Source of the DNA: Pararhizobium sp. A13
GTDB lineage: Bacteria; Pseudomonadota; Alphaproteobacteria; Rhizobiales; Rhizobiaceae
Assembly: GCF_040126305.1 (NCBI RefSeq)
Contig: NZ_CP149510.1
Location: 1,747,001-1,811,000 of the forward strand
Reading direction: 5' to 3'
Length of the DNA: 64,000 nt
The position numbers and the translations under genes are program-made. Each line of letters starts with the position of its first letter. The first letter of the stretch is position 1. Shown piece after piece: positions 52,838-61,670 of the stretch. The notes below the pieces were generated by a model, which was not told the origin of the DNA, made no database searches, and was given only the letters and a program-made list of their open reading frames with translations.

Positions 52838-53827
52838 TCAGTTCTTTTCCGGATTGCGGTACTGCTCGTTGACCAAGCCGAATTCCATCATCAGCCGGCC
52901 CCACGCCACGTAAAAATGGTAGAGCCCTGCCGACGGCAGCTTGGTTGATCGCCAGAGCGAAACGCCGCGAAACGGTGAGGCCGCAAGCAGCGCCAGCGAT
53001 TTGGCGATCGCCTTCACGCGACCGGCAAGCCCCGGCGCGGCGCGATGTTCGAGCAGCGCCGAAATTGCGCCATTTCTCAGGCTTCGCGCCTTGATCCAGG
53101 ACATTTCCGTCCGCCGCGCGGGGATTGTCTCGGCAACCCAGGCCTCCGCCGCCCAAGCGAATGTAAAGTCCTTCTCCTTGCAGCGGCGATAAAAGTCGCT
53201 GTCACCTCCACCGATGAAATTGAACACCGGATCGAGGAACGGCCGCGGCATGGCGTCGAGCACGGGCCGCGTGACAAGCACGTTTCCGGAGGAGTAGAGG
53301 ATCGGGACAGGGCCGGTTGTGTCGTAGTGGGGCATGAAGACGGGATGACGCTTCTGATCGTTGCGCCCCTGGTCTTCGAAATCGGGCAGTTGCGGTCCGC
53401 CCACGAGGTCTGCCCTGGTCTGTCTATGTACCGATATGAGACTGTCGAGCCAATCGGGTGCCGCAATCTCGTCGTCGTCGATAACGGCGATGGCGTTGAG
53501 ATTGGGGTAGGTTGCGAGCGCCATCGACCAGCCGGCATTGTAGGCGTGGCAATTTCCGCGCTGATGCGCGACCACCACGAGGCCGTTGATCCGGTGGCCG
53601 GCAAAAAACGTTTTTGCCGCTTCGGCGCCATCAAGGCCGTCCGCATCGTTCTCCATCACCACGATCGCAAAGGGGCTGCCAGGCTCCTGTGAAATCACGG
53701 TTTTCAAGGTTTTCAGCAGATGTTCGGGCCGCCGAAATGTCGGCAGGGTGACGACGAACTCGACGCTTTCCGCCGCATCGACCCTCGTCTGGTAGAACAC
53801 AGTCACATCCGGGGCGGGCGGGGTCAT
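52838..53827 (-). CDS. Family 2 glycosyltransferase
   Basis: A protein of 329 residues from the ATG at 53827; an upstream TTG would add 11 residues. The GT-A fold begins with VTLPTFRRPEHLLKTLKTVISQ. The nucleotide-binding acidic motif is IAVIDDDEIAAPDWLDSL, and the acceptor-side motif is GGGDSDFYRRCKEKDFTFAW with a catalytic Asp candidate. No membrane helix is visible. It would add one sugar to a lipid-linked or nascent polysaccharide. It is divergent from the GT4 gene, across a 160-nt AT-rich promoter region. Confidence 0.85.
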   Translation of the reverse strand: MTPPAPDVTVFYQTRVDAAESVEFVVTLPTFRRPEHLLKTLKTVISQEPGSPFAIVVMENDADGLDGAEAAKTFFAGHRINGLVVVAHQRGNCHAYNAGWSMALATYPNLNAIAVIDDDEIAAPDWLDSLISVHRQTRADLVGGPQLPDFEDQGRNDQKRHPVFMPHYDTTGPVPILYSSGNVLVTRPVLDAMPRPFLDPVFNFIGGGDSDFYRRCKEKDFTFAWAAEAWVAETIPARRTEMSWIKARSLRNGAISALLEHRAAPGLAGRVKAIAKSLALLAASPFRGVSLWRSTKLPSAGLYHFYVAWGRLMMEFGLVNEQYRNPEKN

Positions 53828-53987
53828 GGTGGAAACCTGTTCACGGCAAAGCTTTGGCAAACACTAAAGCAAATCTTCCTAAACAGATACTAAATTTCCA
53901 ATTTCGCTTTTGAATGAATGATTTAAAGGTCATTTCACGTCGCGTTGCTACAGTCCGGGCAGTTGTTCTCAAGTCTCGTGTGGCAGC

Positions 53988-55268
53988 ATGCATCTGGTTT
54001 TGGTTTCCTCTCTGGTGCCGGTGGAGAACCCTTCATCGGGGTTCGATATTGCCAATCGTGCCGTTCTCGACGGCCTTCGCGCGCTTGGCCACCGGGTGAG
54101 CGTGATCGGCTATCTGCAGCCGGGCCAAAGCGTCGCAGCAAATGGCGACGCGTATCTTCTGGGCGAGCTTGAAGTGGCCAACGCGAAGGTTGGCGCCGCA
54201 ACGAAACTTCGCTGGCTGGCAACGGCTGTTCTCAATCGCACGACCCTGTCTTCGGCAAAGATGCTGAAGATCGGTCGCCGGCACATCGAAACGCTGTTGC
54301 AGGGCTTGCAGCCGTTCGACGGGATCATTCTCAATTCCGTGCAGCTGCCGGGGGCGTTCGCGCCTGCGTTTCAGAAACATCCGACGATTTATGTCGCCCA
54401 CAACGTCGAGGCCGATTCCGCGCTCGAAAATGCGGCGTCGGCGTCCGGATTGCTGGAAAGATTCCTCTTCAAGCGTGAGGCGGGCCTTCTGGAGCAGGTC
54501 GAGCGGCAACTCACGCAGGCCGCTTCGGCGATATGGACTTTCGCCGAGGCCGACCGTTTCGGTTTCGGTTACGCGGTGTCGGACCGGGCCGCCGTCCTGC
54601 CATTGGTGACGCGTTGGGAACGGCCGGAAAGCGGTGTGGAAAGGCCGCCGGAATACGACCTGGCGCTGATCGGCACCTGGAGCTGGAAGCCGAACCGGAT
54701 CGGGCTTGACTGGTTCCTCTCCAAGGTCGTGCCGCTTCTGCCAGCCGATATGTCCATCGGCATCGCCGGTCAGATGCCGGATGTGCCCGCGGTTTCTCAT
54801 CCCGGTCTGCGTTTTCTCGGAAGGGTGCCGGATGCGCGCGCCTTCATCGAGGCCGGCGCCGTCGTCCCCTTGATCAGTCGTGGCGGCACGGGTGTCCAGC
54901 TGAAAACCATCGAGACCTTCGAGCTCGGCATGCCGACTGTCGCCACGCGCGCCTCCCTGCGCGGGATTGGCGAGATTCCGGACAATTGTTCAATCGCCGA
55001 CGATCCCGCCGAATTCGCGCGGTTGCTGACCGAGAAGGTTGCGCAGGTCCGGGCCGGCAATCGCCAGCGCCTGTCGGGCGCAGCCTTCCATCGGGCGCAG
55101 AAAGCCAGGTTGCTCGAAACGCTCAAGCGGGGCCTTGCCGGTTTGGCAATGCCCGTCACCGCGCCCGCTCCGCGTTTCTCCAAAGAGCAGACCGCGCCAC
55201 CGCTGATGAAAGAGAAACTCAGACCGCCACACGGATTTGCCGTGCATGAGGGAGGAAAATCCCGATGA
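53988..55268 (+). CDS. Family 4-type glycosyltransferase
   Basis: A 426-residue protein with a GT-B layout. The N-terminal half begins VLVSSLVPVENPSSGFDIANRAVLDGLRALGHRV and includes PTIYVAHNVEADSA. The C-terminal half has YDLALIGTWSWKPNRIGLDWFL, LRFLGRVPDARAFIEAGAVVPLISRGGTGVQLKTIETFELGMPTVAT, the sugar-nucleotide-binding region. It probably transfers a hexose to a growing exopolysaccharide unit. Its stop overlaps the next gene by 4 nt, so the pair is co-translated. Confidence 0.85.
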   Translation: MHLVLVSSLVPVENPSSGFDIANRAVLDGLRALGHRVSVIGYLQPGQSVAANGDAYLLGELEVANAKVGAATKLRWLATAVLNRTTLSSAKMLKIGRRHIETLLQGLQPFDGIILNSVQLPGAFAPAFQKHPTIYVAHNVEADSALENAASASGLLERFLFKREAGLLEQVERQLTQAASAIWTFAEADRFGFGYAVSDRAAVLPLVTRWERPESGVERPPEYDLALIGTWSWKPNRIGLDWFLSKVVPLLPADMSIGIAGQMPDVPAVSHPGLRFLGRVPDARAFIEAGAVVPLISRGGTGVQLKTIETFELGMPTVATRASLRGIGEIPDNCSIADDPAEFARLLTEKVAQVRAGNRQRLSGAAFHRAQKARLLETLKRGLAGLAMPVTAPAPRFSKEQTAPPLMKEKLRPPHGFAVHEGGKSR

Positions 55269-56080
55269 ATGTCTTCCCGGGCACATCGATTGTCGCATCG
55301 CAACGCATGATCCTCGACATGCCGGTCTGCGATTTCGGCTGGGCGGATGCTTTTGCGTTCGCCGACGAGATTGCGTCGCTGCCGATCGGGCAGACGGTCA
55401 TCTCGTTCCTCAACGCCAATAATGCCAATCTGATGATCCATGACCGCGAGTATCGTGCTGCCCTCAGCCGGCACATCGTTCTGCCTGACGGTCACGGCAT
55501 CGATATTGCCTCCTGGCTGTTTCATGGAAAGATCTTTCCGGCCAACCTGAATGGTACGGACTTCGTGCCGGCCCTTATGACCTATATGACGACGCCAAGG
55601 CGTGTTGCGATGATCGGTGCGCGTCCGGAGATTTTGAAGCGCGCGGCGGAGAATTTCCAAAAGCATTCGCCGTGGCACGAGTTCATCCCGGTCTCCGACG
55701 GTTTTTTCGGCGTGGCACAATCGGACGAGGTGATGGCGAGTGTCCGCGAGCTCAAGCCGGACATCCTTTTGATTGCGATGGGCAGCCCGAAGCAGGAGAA
55801 ATGGATCGATCGCCACGTCGGGCCTGGCCATGCGCGGCTGGTGATCAGTGTCGGCGCACTCTTTGATTTCATGGCCGAGGAAGTGCCGCGGGCCTCGCCG
55901 ACCGTCCGGCGCCTGCGTCTGGAATGGCTGCACCGGCTGGTCCTCGAACCGCGCCGCCTGTGGCGCCGTTATCTCCTGGGAAATCCGCTGTTCATCTACT
56001 ACATTCTCCGCCACAAGCTGGGAGGGCGCGCGAAGACTTTGGAAGTCGGCGGGCACCGTGCCGAGTCTCGATCGTTCTGA
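55265..56080 (+). CDS. WecG/TagA/CpsF family glycosyltransferase
   Basis: A 271-residue protein. Family motifs are all present: FLNANNANLMIHDREYRAAL, LPDGHGIDIASWLFHG, NGTDFVPALM, LLIAMGSPKQEKWIDRH, SVGALFDFMAEEVPRA and the C-terminal RLRLEWLHRLVLEPRRLWRRYLLGNPLF. Members transfer ManNAc-type or other sugars onto undecaprenyl-linked intermediates at the membrane. The first domain helix extends beyond the canonical start by about 20 residues. It is coupled to the GT4 gene. Confidence 0.9.
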   Translation: MNVFPGTSIVASQRMILDMPVCDFGWADAFAFADEIASLPIGQTVISFLNANNANLMIHDREYRAALSRHIVLPDGHGIDIASWLFHGKIFPANLNGTDFVPALMTYMTTPRRVAMIGARPEILKRAAENFQKHSPWHEFIPVSDGFFGVAQSDEVMASVRELKPDILLIAMGSPKQEKWIDRHVGPGHARLVISVGALFDFMAEEVPRASPTVRRLRLEWLHRLVLEPRRLWRRYLLGNPLFIYYILRHKLGGRAKTLEVGGHRAESRSF

Positions 56081-56088
56081 CGGATACC

Positions 56089-56970
56089 ATGATGCGCACC
56101 GCTGTCGTGACGGCCTCCTATGCCAATGATTTCGAGCGTTGCCGCCTGTTGTGCGAAAGCATGGATATGCGGCTGAAGGGCGATTGGGTTCATTATCTGC
56201 TTGTTGCCCCGTTTGACGTTGCCCTGTTTCGCCAGTTGGAAGGCTCTCGCCGTCAGGTCATCAGCGAGAGCGATCTTTTGCCCTGGTGGCTGCGTGCCGT
56301 GCCGGATCCGATGTCGGCTGGTCGCCGCAAGCTCTGGATCAGCCCCTACAGCCTTCCCTTGCGCGGCTGGCATGTGCAGCAGTTGCGCAGGCTTGCACTG
56401 TGCCGCCACATCAAGGAAGAGACGATGTTCGCGGTCGACTCCGATGTGGTTTTCCTGCGTGACTTCGATCCTGCAAACCTCTGGCAGGGTGATCGGTTGA
56501 CGCTTTATCGCCAGGACGGGGCGATCGGCGAGCGGATGCGCTCCAACCATCTCGAATGGCTTGCCCATTCCGACAGGCTGCTCGGCATCGGCCCTTTCAG
56601 CTTGCCCGCCAACGACTATATCAACACGCTGATCGCCTGGCGCACCGATAGCTGCCGGGCACTGCTCGATCATGTCGAGGCGCTGCATGGCCGCGACTGG
56701 ATCCGTGCAATCATCCGCTCGCGGCAGTTTTCGGAATGCATGATCTACGGCCGTTTCGTCGATGACGTGTTGAAGGGCGAGGGGCACGTGGCGTCACCCG
56801 ACGGGCTCTGCCACGTCCTCTGGTTCGACGACAGCTATGCGCGCGACATCAGCGGCCTCAGGCATTTCCTGCGTGATATATCGCCGCATCACATCGGCAT
56901 CGGCGTGCAATCCTTCGTCGGGCACGACCTCGCCGACATCCGCAACATCGTTCTCGAACGCGCCGCTTGA
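56089..56970 (+). CDS. DUF6492 family protein, probable glycan-locus enzyme
   Basis: A protein of 293 residues from the ATG at 56089; another ATG follows immediately. It starts like GT-A transferases (MMRTAVVTASYANDFERCRLLCESMD) and keeps a D-x-D-type motif in MFAVDSDVVFLRDFDP. Further signs are ISPYSLPLRGWHVQQLRRLALC and NDYINTLIAWRTDS. DUF6492 proteins are found in polysaccharide loci, and the fold looks like a nucleotide-sugar transferase. Substrate unknown. It begins 8 nt after the WecG-type gene. Confidence 0.75.
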   Translation: MMRTAVVTASYANDFERCRLLCESMDMRLKGDWVHYLLVAPFDVALFRQLEGSRRQVISESDLLPWWLRAVPDPMSAGRRKLWISPYSLPLRGWHVQQLRRLALCRHIKEETMFAVDSDVVFLRDFDPANLWQGDRLTLYRQDGAIGERMRSNHLEWLAHSDRLLGIGPFSLPANDYINTLIAWRTDSCRALLDHVEALHGRDWIRAIIRSRQFSECMIYGRFVDDVLKGEGHVASPDGLCHVLWFDDSYARDISGLRHFLRDISPHHIGIGVQSFVGHDLADIRNIVLERAA

Positions 56971-56976
56971 TCGTCC

Positions 56977-58242
56977 TCAGATTACCCGCCCGGCTTCGCC
57001 GCGCAGCGCACTATAGGTGAGCGCGAAAGACGCGCCATAGAGCGCCAGATACACGCCATTCAGCAGGGGCGCCCAATGGGAGACATCGGTACTGGCCGTG
57101 AACACCGCAGCGAGCAGGCCGACTTTTACCACGCCCGCAATCACCAGGTTGAACATCCGGCGCACGGTGCGGCCCGTCGCATAGAGCAGTTCCGAGTGAT
57201 ACTCGACCAGATTGCGGAACGAGGGCACCAGAAGCACCGCCATCAGATAGGGCGCCGCCTCTGCGACGTTGTTTCCAAGTCCGCGTGGAAAAATCCAGAG
57301 GTAGATGGCCATGGCGGCTATTGCCATGAAGGATACCGCCGCGACCAGAGCTTCTATCGTTAGTCGCGTCCGCCAGGATGAGATCGTGCCGGGCGTGCGC
57401 ATGATCTTCTGTACCAGCAACATGTTGAACGACCGAACGGGCAATGCCGTCAGATCGGCAAGCCGCATGATGATGGCATAGATCCCCGAAACCTGGGGCC
57501 CGCCGATCGCAAGCACGGCGATCTTGTCGAATTCCGACTGGATGTAGAACAGCACCTCGGCGCCTGCGACCGAGACGGAATCCACCCAGCGGCGAATGTA
57601 GAGTTCCGGCCGCCAGCGCAGCCGGACCTTCGGAAAGAACCAAATGACAGCGATCAGCAGGCTAACCAGGTTGGACGCAAGATAAAGCAGCGACCACGTT
57701 TCGAGCGATGCCCAATGCGAGAATGAAAAGCCAAGGGCTGCAGCAGTGCGCATGCCCGTGCCGATCACCACCAAAAGCGCGGCGCGGCCGAAGCGGCCGA
57801 GGCCGTTGAGCACGATGGCAACGACCTCCAGCCCGCGCCAGCAGATGATCTCGGCGGCCATGAGGGCGAGGAAGACGCCAAACGTCATGTCACGCGCGAA
57901 CACGGCGTAGTAGATGGCGAGGCACAGAATTGCGATCAAGGGCAGGGAAAGAACAGCGCCAGCCACGAACCCGGCGCTGTAAGTGCCGACCAGCAGAGGC
58001 TTGACGGTGGCGACCCGGTAGAGCGGCGACATGAAGCCGAAGGCGAGCACCCGGGAGATCATGATGCCGGCGGCGGACGCAGTCGCAAACAGGCCGAACT
58101 CGGCGACGGAAAGCCCGTTGGCAATGCAGATGAAATAGACGAGTGACAGCACGAGCCTGCCCGCCGACCCGCCCGTCATGGAGAGATAGGCGTGGATCAC
58201 GCCGCTGTGGCGCGCATAGAGGGTCTTGGAGAAATCGATCAC
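56977..58242 (-). CDS. Polysaccharide flippase (Wzx/MATE-like)
   Basis: A 421-residue integral membrane protein with at least ten predicted helices, beginning VIHAYLSMTGGSAGRLVLSLVYFICIANGLSVAEFGLFATASAAG. Further helices include FVAGAVLSLPLIAILCLAIYYAVF and AALGFSFSHWASLETWSLLYLAS. The arrangement fits the polysaccharide-synthesis flippase family, which turns lipid-linked repeat units across the inner membrane. It converges on the DUF6492 gene with a 6-nt gap and is divergent from the Wzz-type gene. Confidence 0.85.
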   Translation of the reverse strand: MIDFSKTLYARHSGVIHAYLSMTGGSAGRLVLSLVYFICIANGLSVAEFGLFATASAAGIMISRVLAFGFMSPLYRVATVKPLLVGTYSAGFVAGAVLSLPLIAILCLAIYYAVFARDMTFGVFLALMAAEIICWRGLEVVAIVLNGLGRFGRAALLVVIGTGMRTAAALGFSFSHWASLETWSLLYLASNLVSLLIAVIWFFPKVRLRWRPELYIRRWVDSVSVAGAEVLFYIQSEFDKIAVLAIGGPQVSGIYAIIMRLADLTALPVRSFNMLLVQKIMRTPGTISSWRTRLTIEALVAAVSFMAIAAMAIYLWIFPRGLGNNVAEAAPYLMAVLLVPSFRNLVEYHSELLYATGRTVRRMFNLVIAGVVKVGLLAAVFTASTDVSHWAPLLNGVYLALYGASFALTYSALRGEAGRVI

Positions 58243-58425
58243 GGGCCGGGTCCAGATGTGCTGTCCCGTTTCTAACCGCTAAAGCTTAATGAGCAGTTTG
58301 AAACGGCCGGTTTGCAGCATTTGCGGTGCGTCGCCAGCCGGGTGTTAACGGTTTGTTTTCCATAAAAACTTAAGCTCCGTGCACAATTCCTCCTTTTGCC
58401 CGATCGCGGGCGCTTGCAGGCCTCG

Positions 58426-60516
58426 ATGTTCGATCCGGATGACAACAAACGGACTGTGGTTCGCCGCTCCCTGCTTGACGTTCCGTCAAGCGAAGGGAAG
58501 CCGTCGCGCCGTTCGAAAACGTCGCCCGCTACGGCACGGCCCGCACCTGCGCGCGGCGCTACCGCCCTGCTGAACCGCCTCGGCAGCCCACCCGTCGAAC
58601 AGCAAACGGCACAGTCCCGCAGAGCCAACCAGCCTCCGCTCCAGGAGGCAATGGAAGCGTCGAAGCGGACCGGCGCTCGATTTTCCGGCTGGTTCAAGCG
58701 CGATGACCGGAACGTGGGGCCGGCATCAGAAGCGGAAAAGCAGGCCACTTCCGCCGTACGTTCCTCGCCGGCGGTGTCTTCCTCCTTCGGAGTGCCAGCA
58801 GACGGGCAGGATCGTCCTCTGATCGATGTCGCCACGATCCTGAGCTCCGTCTGGCAACTTCGCAAGGTTGTTATGGCATTGACGGTTGTCGGTGCCGTAG
58901 GCGGTGTACTGCTCGCCATGTCGACCCCCAGCGTCTATGTCTCGGAGAGCAAGCTCTACGTCGATCCGCGCGAGGTGCGGCTGACGGATTCGGACCTGTC
59001 CAAGGAAAGCCTGGCGACCGAAGCCATTCTTGCGCTGGTTGATAGTCAGCTCGAAGTGCTGCGATCGCGCACGGTTCTTGAAAGGGTTGCCATTGACCTG
59101 GGTCTCGACCGCGATCCGGAATTCAGCGGTAATTCCGCGCGCACGGGCGGCCTGGCGGCCGGGATCGATGTCATCCGCGAAATCGTTTCTCCCGGCAAGG
59201 GAAAGCCGGCGCCGGCATCGGGCGTCAATCCGCGCACGCTCGAAAAATTGAGCGAAGCCGTCAGCGTGTCGCGTGATCCGAAGACCTTCATCGTCACCGT
59301 CGAGGTGCAGACCCACGATCCGGCAAAATCGGCGCTCATCGCCAACCGCCTTGTCTCGACATTCCTCGCAGAAGAGCAGGCGGCCCAGTCCGGTTTCTTC
59401 CAGCAGACCACGGCGGCGCTCGACAGTCGGCTGGCTGATCTGCGCAAGGAACTGGACACCGCTGAAAACGCGGTCGAAAGATACAAGGCCGATAACGATA
59501 TCGTCGACGCTGATGGCAAATTGATTTCCGACAAGCAGCTTCTCGCCCTCAACGATCAGGTTGCCGCCGTGCGCAACCGCATTGCCGAAGCCAGGGCCAA
59601 AGCAGATGTTGCCACCAAGACGCGGTTGAACGACGTGCTCAGCGGCGCGTTTCCGGAGGAGCTGAGCTCTGTAACCCTGCAGGAGTTGCGCAAGCAATAT
59701 TCGATGGCGCGCGCGCAATTGGGCGCGCTCGACGCAAGCCTTGGGCCCCGCCACCCCCAGAGGCTGGCGGCCGTCCAGTCGCTTGAAGTTGCGCGTTCGG
59801 AAATCGGCAACGAGCTTCGCCGCATCGAGGCAACGGCGCAGACCGAATTGCAGCGGGCGGTCCGCACCGAGAAGGACCTTCTCCAGCAGTTGGCGGTTCG
59901 CAAAGCGCAGCAGGTCAACTCGTCGGCAGGCTTCATCGAATTGCGCGAATTGCAGCGCAAGGCAAACGCGACCCGAACCATCTATGAATCCTTCCTGAAG
60001 CGGGCAAGCGAAACCGGCCAGGAGGAAAAGCTGACCTCCAAGAATATCCGGGTCGTCTCACAGGCGGAACCGCCGCTCCAGGCCAAGGGTCCGTCGCGCA
60101 AGCTGATCGCGATCGGCGGCTTGATTGCCGGGTTCATGGCAGGCGTCGGACTGGGCATGGCGCTCGGCACTTACCGGAGCCTGAAGGACCTCTTTCGGCG
60201 GTCGAACCAACCGGCGAGTGTTGTTCCGCTGCGCGATCCACCCGGACAGGGGGATCATCATCCGGACGGCCCGGGATCCTTGAGATACTTTGACGATCCA
60301 TTGCCCGCCCCACCGGAACACCGGGCGTGGATGCCGTCGGTGCATCATGCGGCCGCCTCGGCGGCAGCGCTCTCGGCAGTTCCCGCGCGCCGGGACATCG
60401 CGCCATCCAATCTGAATCAGGGTCGTGACGACATGGCGCAGGTTCAGCAGGATTTGCGCGCGCTGCGCTCCCGTGTCGAGCACTATGCGAACTCGCGGAC
60501 CAGCGGACGGCGTTAG
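58426..60516 (+). CDS. Wzz/GumC-type polysaccharide chain-length and export protein
   Basis: A protein of 696 residues from the ATG at 58426; a TTG upstream is unlikely. An unusual low-complexity N-terminal extension of about 125 residues precedes the first transmembrane helix (VVMALTVVGAVGGVLLAMSTP). The periplasmic Wzz domain follows (VYVSESKLYVDPREVRL) and then a long coiled-coil (RLADLRKELDTAENAVERYKADNDIVD). The second helix is near residue 575 (LIAIGGLIAGFMAGVGLGMAL). There is no C-terminal tyrosine kinase with Walker motifs; the tail is Pro-rich. It controls chain length and couples to outer-membrane export. Confidence 0.85.
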   Translation: MFDPDDNKRTVVRRSLLDVPSSEGKPSRRSKTSPATARPAPARGATALLNRLGSPPVEQQTAQSRRANQPPLQEAMEASKRTGARFSGWFKRDDRNVGPASEAEKQATSAVRSSPAVSSSFGVPADGQDRPLIDVATILSSVWQLRKVVMALTVVGAVGGVLLAMSTPSVYVSESKLYVDPREVRLTDSDLSKESLATEAILALVDSQLEVLRSRTVLERVAIDLGLDRDPEFSGNSARTGGLAAGIDVIREIVSPGKGKPAPASGVNPRTLEKLSEAVSVSRDPKTFIVTVEVQTHDPAKSALIANRLVSTFLAEEQAAQSGFFQQTTAALDSRLADLRKELDTAENAVERYKADNDIVDADGKLISDKQLLALNDQVAAVRNRIAEARAKADVATKTRLNDVLSGAFPEELSSVTLQELRKQYSMARAQLGALDASLGPRHPQRLAAVQSLEVARSEIGNELRRIEATAQTELQRAVRTEKDLLQQLAVRKAQQVNSSAGFIELRELQRKANATRTIYESFLKRASETGQEEKLTSKNIRVVSQAEPPLQAKGPSRKLIAIGGLIAGFMAGVGLGMALGTYRSLKDLFRRSNQPASVVPLRDPPGQGDHHPDGPGSLRYFDDPLPAPPEHRAWMPSVHHAAASAAALSAVPARRDIAPSNLNQGRDDMAQVQQDLRALRSRVEHYANSRTSGRR

Positions 60517-60747
60517 TTGACTATTCTCATCTGCGAACGGACCGGATCGCGGCGAGCGGTCCGTCGGCTTCATTTTCTCAGCAATGATAGAATGATAGAA
60601 AATCGCAAGCCGGTTGTGTTTCCGCACCGCGGCCGCTCAATCGGCCTTGAATTTATTCGATCGGGACAGCATAGGACGCATTGAGGCCACCGATATCTTT
60701 CGCCAAACCTAGAGTGCATAGACCAAACGAGAATCTGGGAGAACGCC
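60517..60747. other. Intergenic region upstream of folD
   Basis: A 231-nt gap with no gene. AGAATCTGGGAGAACGCC ahead of the GTG at 60748 gives a clear GGGAG ribosome binding site. No terminator for the Wzz-type gene is obvious. Confidence 0.45.
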
Positions 60748-61647
60748 GTGACGACCGTGATTGATGGCAAGCAAGTTGCAGCTTCGGTGATCGACGCCGT
60801 AAAAACCGCGTCTGAGGCGCTGCAGGAACAGACCGGCGTCAAGACCGGTCTGGCCGTGGTTATCGTTGGCGACGATCCGGCAAGCCATGCCTATGTCTCG
60901 GCTAAGAGCAAGATGGCCAAGGAGTGCGGTTTTACCTCGGTGCAGCATACGCTGCCGGAGGAAACGACGCAGGAGGAACTCGCGGCGCTGGTGCAGACCT
61001 TGAACAAGGACGAAAGCCTGCACGGTATCCTCGTGCAGCTTCCGCTGCCCAAACATCTCAATTCCGACCCGATCATCCAGTCCATCCTGCCTGAAAAGGA
61101 CGTCGACGGTCTGCACGTCGTCAATGCCGGCAAGGTCGCGACCGGCGATCTCGATGGCGGTCTCGTCTCCTGCACGCCGGCTGGCGCCATGGTCTTCGTC
61201 AAGCGCACGCATGGTGAGGATCTTTCCGGTCTCAACGCTGTCGTCATCGGCCGCTCCAACCTGTTCGGCAAGCCGATGGCGGCACTGCTTTTGGCGGCCA
61301 ACGCGACGGTGACGGTTGCGCATTCGCGCACCAAGGATCTGCCTGGCGTCTGCCGTGGCGCCGATATCCTCGTTGCCGCCGTCGGACGCCCGCAAATGGT
61401 CAAGGCCGATTGGGTCAAGCCCGGCGCGACTGTCATCGATGTCGGCATCAACCGTATTGCCGCTCCCGAACGCGGTGATGGTAGGTTCCGCCTGGTCGGT
61501 GATGTCGCCTTCGAGGAATGCGCAAAAGTTGCCAGCGTCATCACGCCGGTTCCAGGTGGCGTCGGCCCGATGACCATCGCCATGCTGATGGCAAACACCG
61601 TGATCGCGGCTTATCGCAAGGCCGGCAGGAAGGCGCCGAAATTCTGA
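60748..61647 (+). CDS. folD: Bifunctional methylene-THF dehydrogenase/cyclohydrolase FolD
   Basis: A 299-residue protein from a GTG start. The first domain has [26 protein letters not shown] with the catalytic Tyr-x-x-x-Lys pair. The second has the Rossmann core [20 protein letters not shown], followed by the family end motif [19 protein letters not shown]. It converts methylene-tetrahydrofolate through methenyl to formyl-tetrahydrofolate in the cytoplasm, using NADP. Length is standard. It converges on the LacI gene, with 23 nt between stops. Confidence 0.97.
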   Translation: MTTVIDGKQVAASVIDAVKTASEALQEQTGVKTGLAVVIVGDDPASHAYVSAKSKMAKECGFTSVQHTLPEETTQEELAALVQTLNKDESLHGILVQLPLPKHLNSDPIIQSILPEKDVDGLHVVNAGKVATGDLDGGLVSCTPAGAMVFVKRTHGEDLSGLNAVVIGRSNLFGKPMAALLLAANATVTVAHSRTKDLPGVCRGADILVAAVGRPQMVKADWVKPGATVIDVGINRIAAPERGDGRFRLVGDVAFEECAKVASVITPVPGGVGPMTIAMLMANTVIAAYRKAGRKAPKF

Positions 61648-61670
61648 TCCGACCGCCGTCGGCGATTGCT

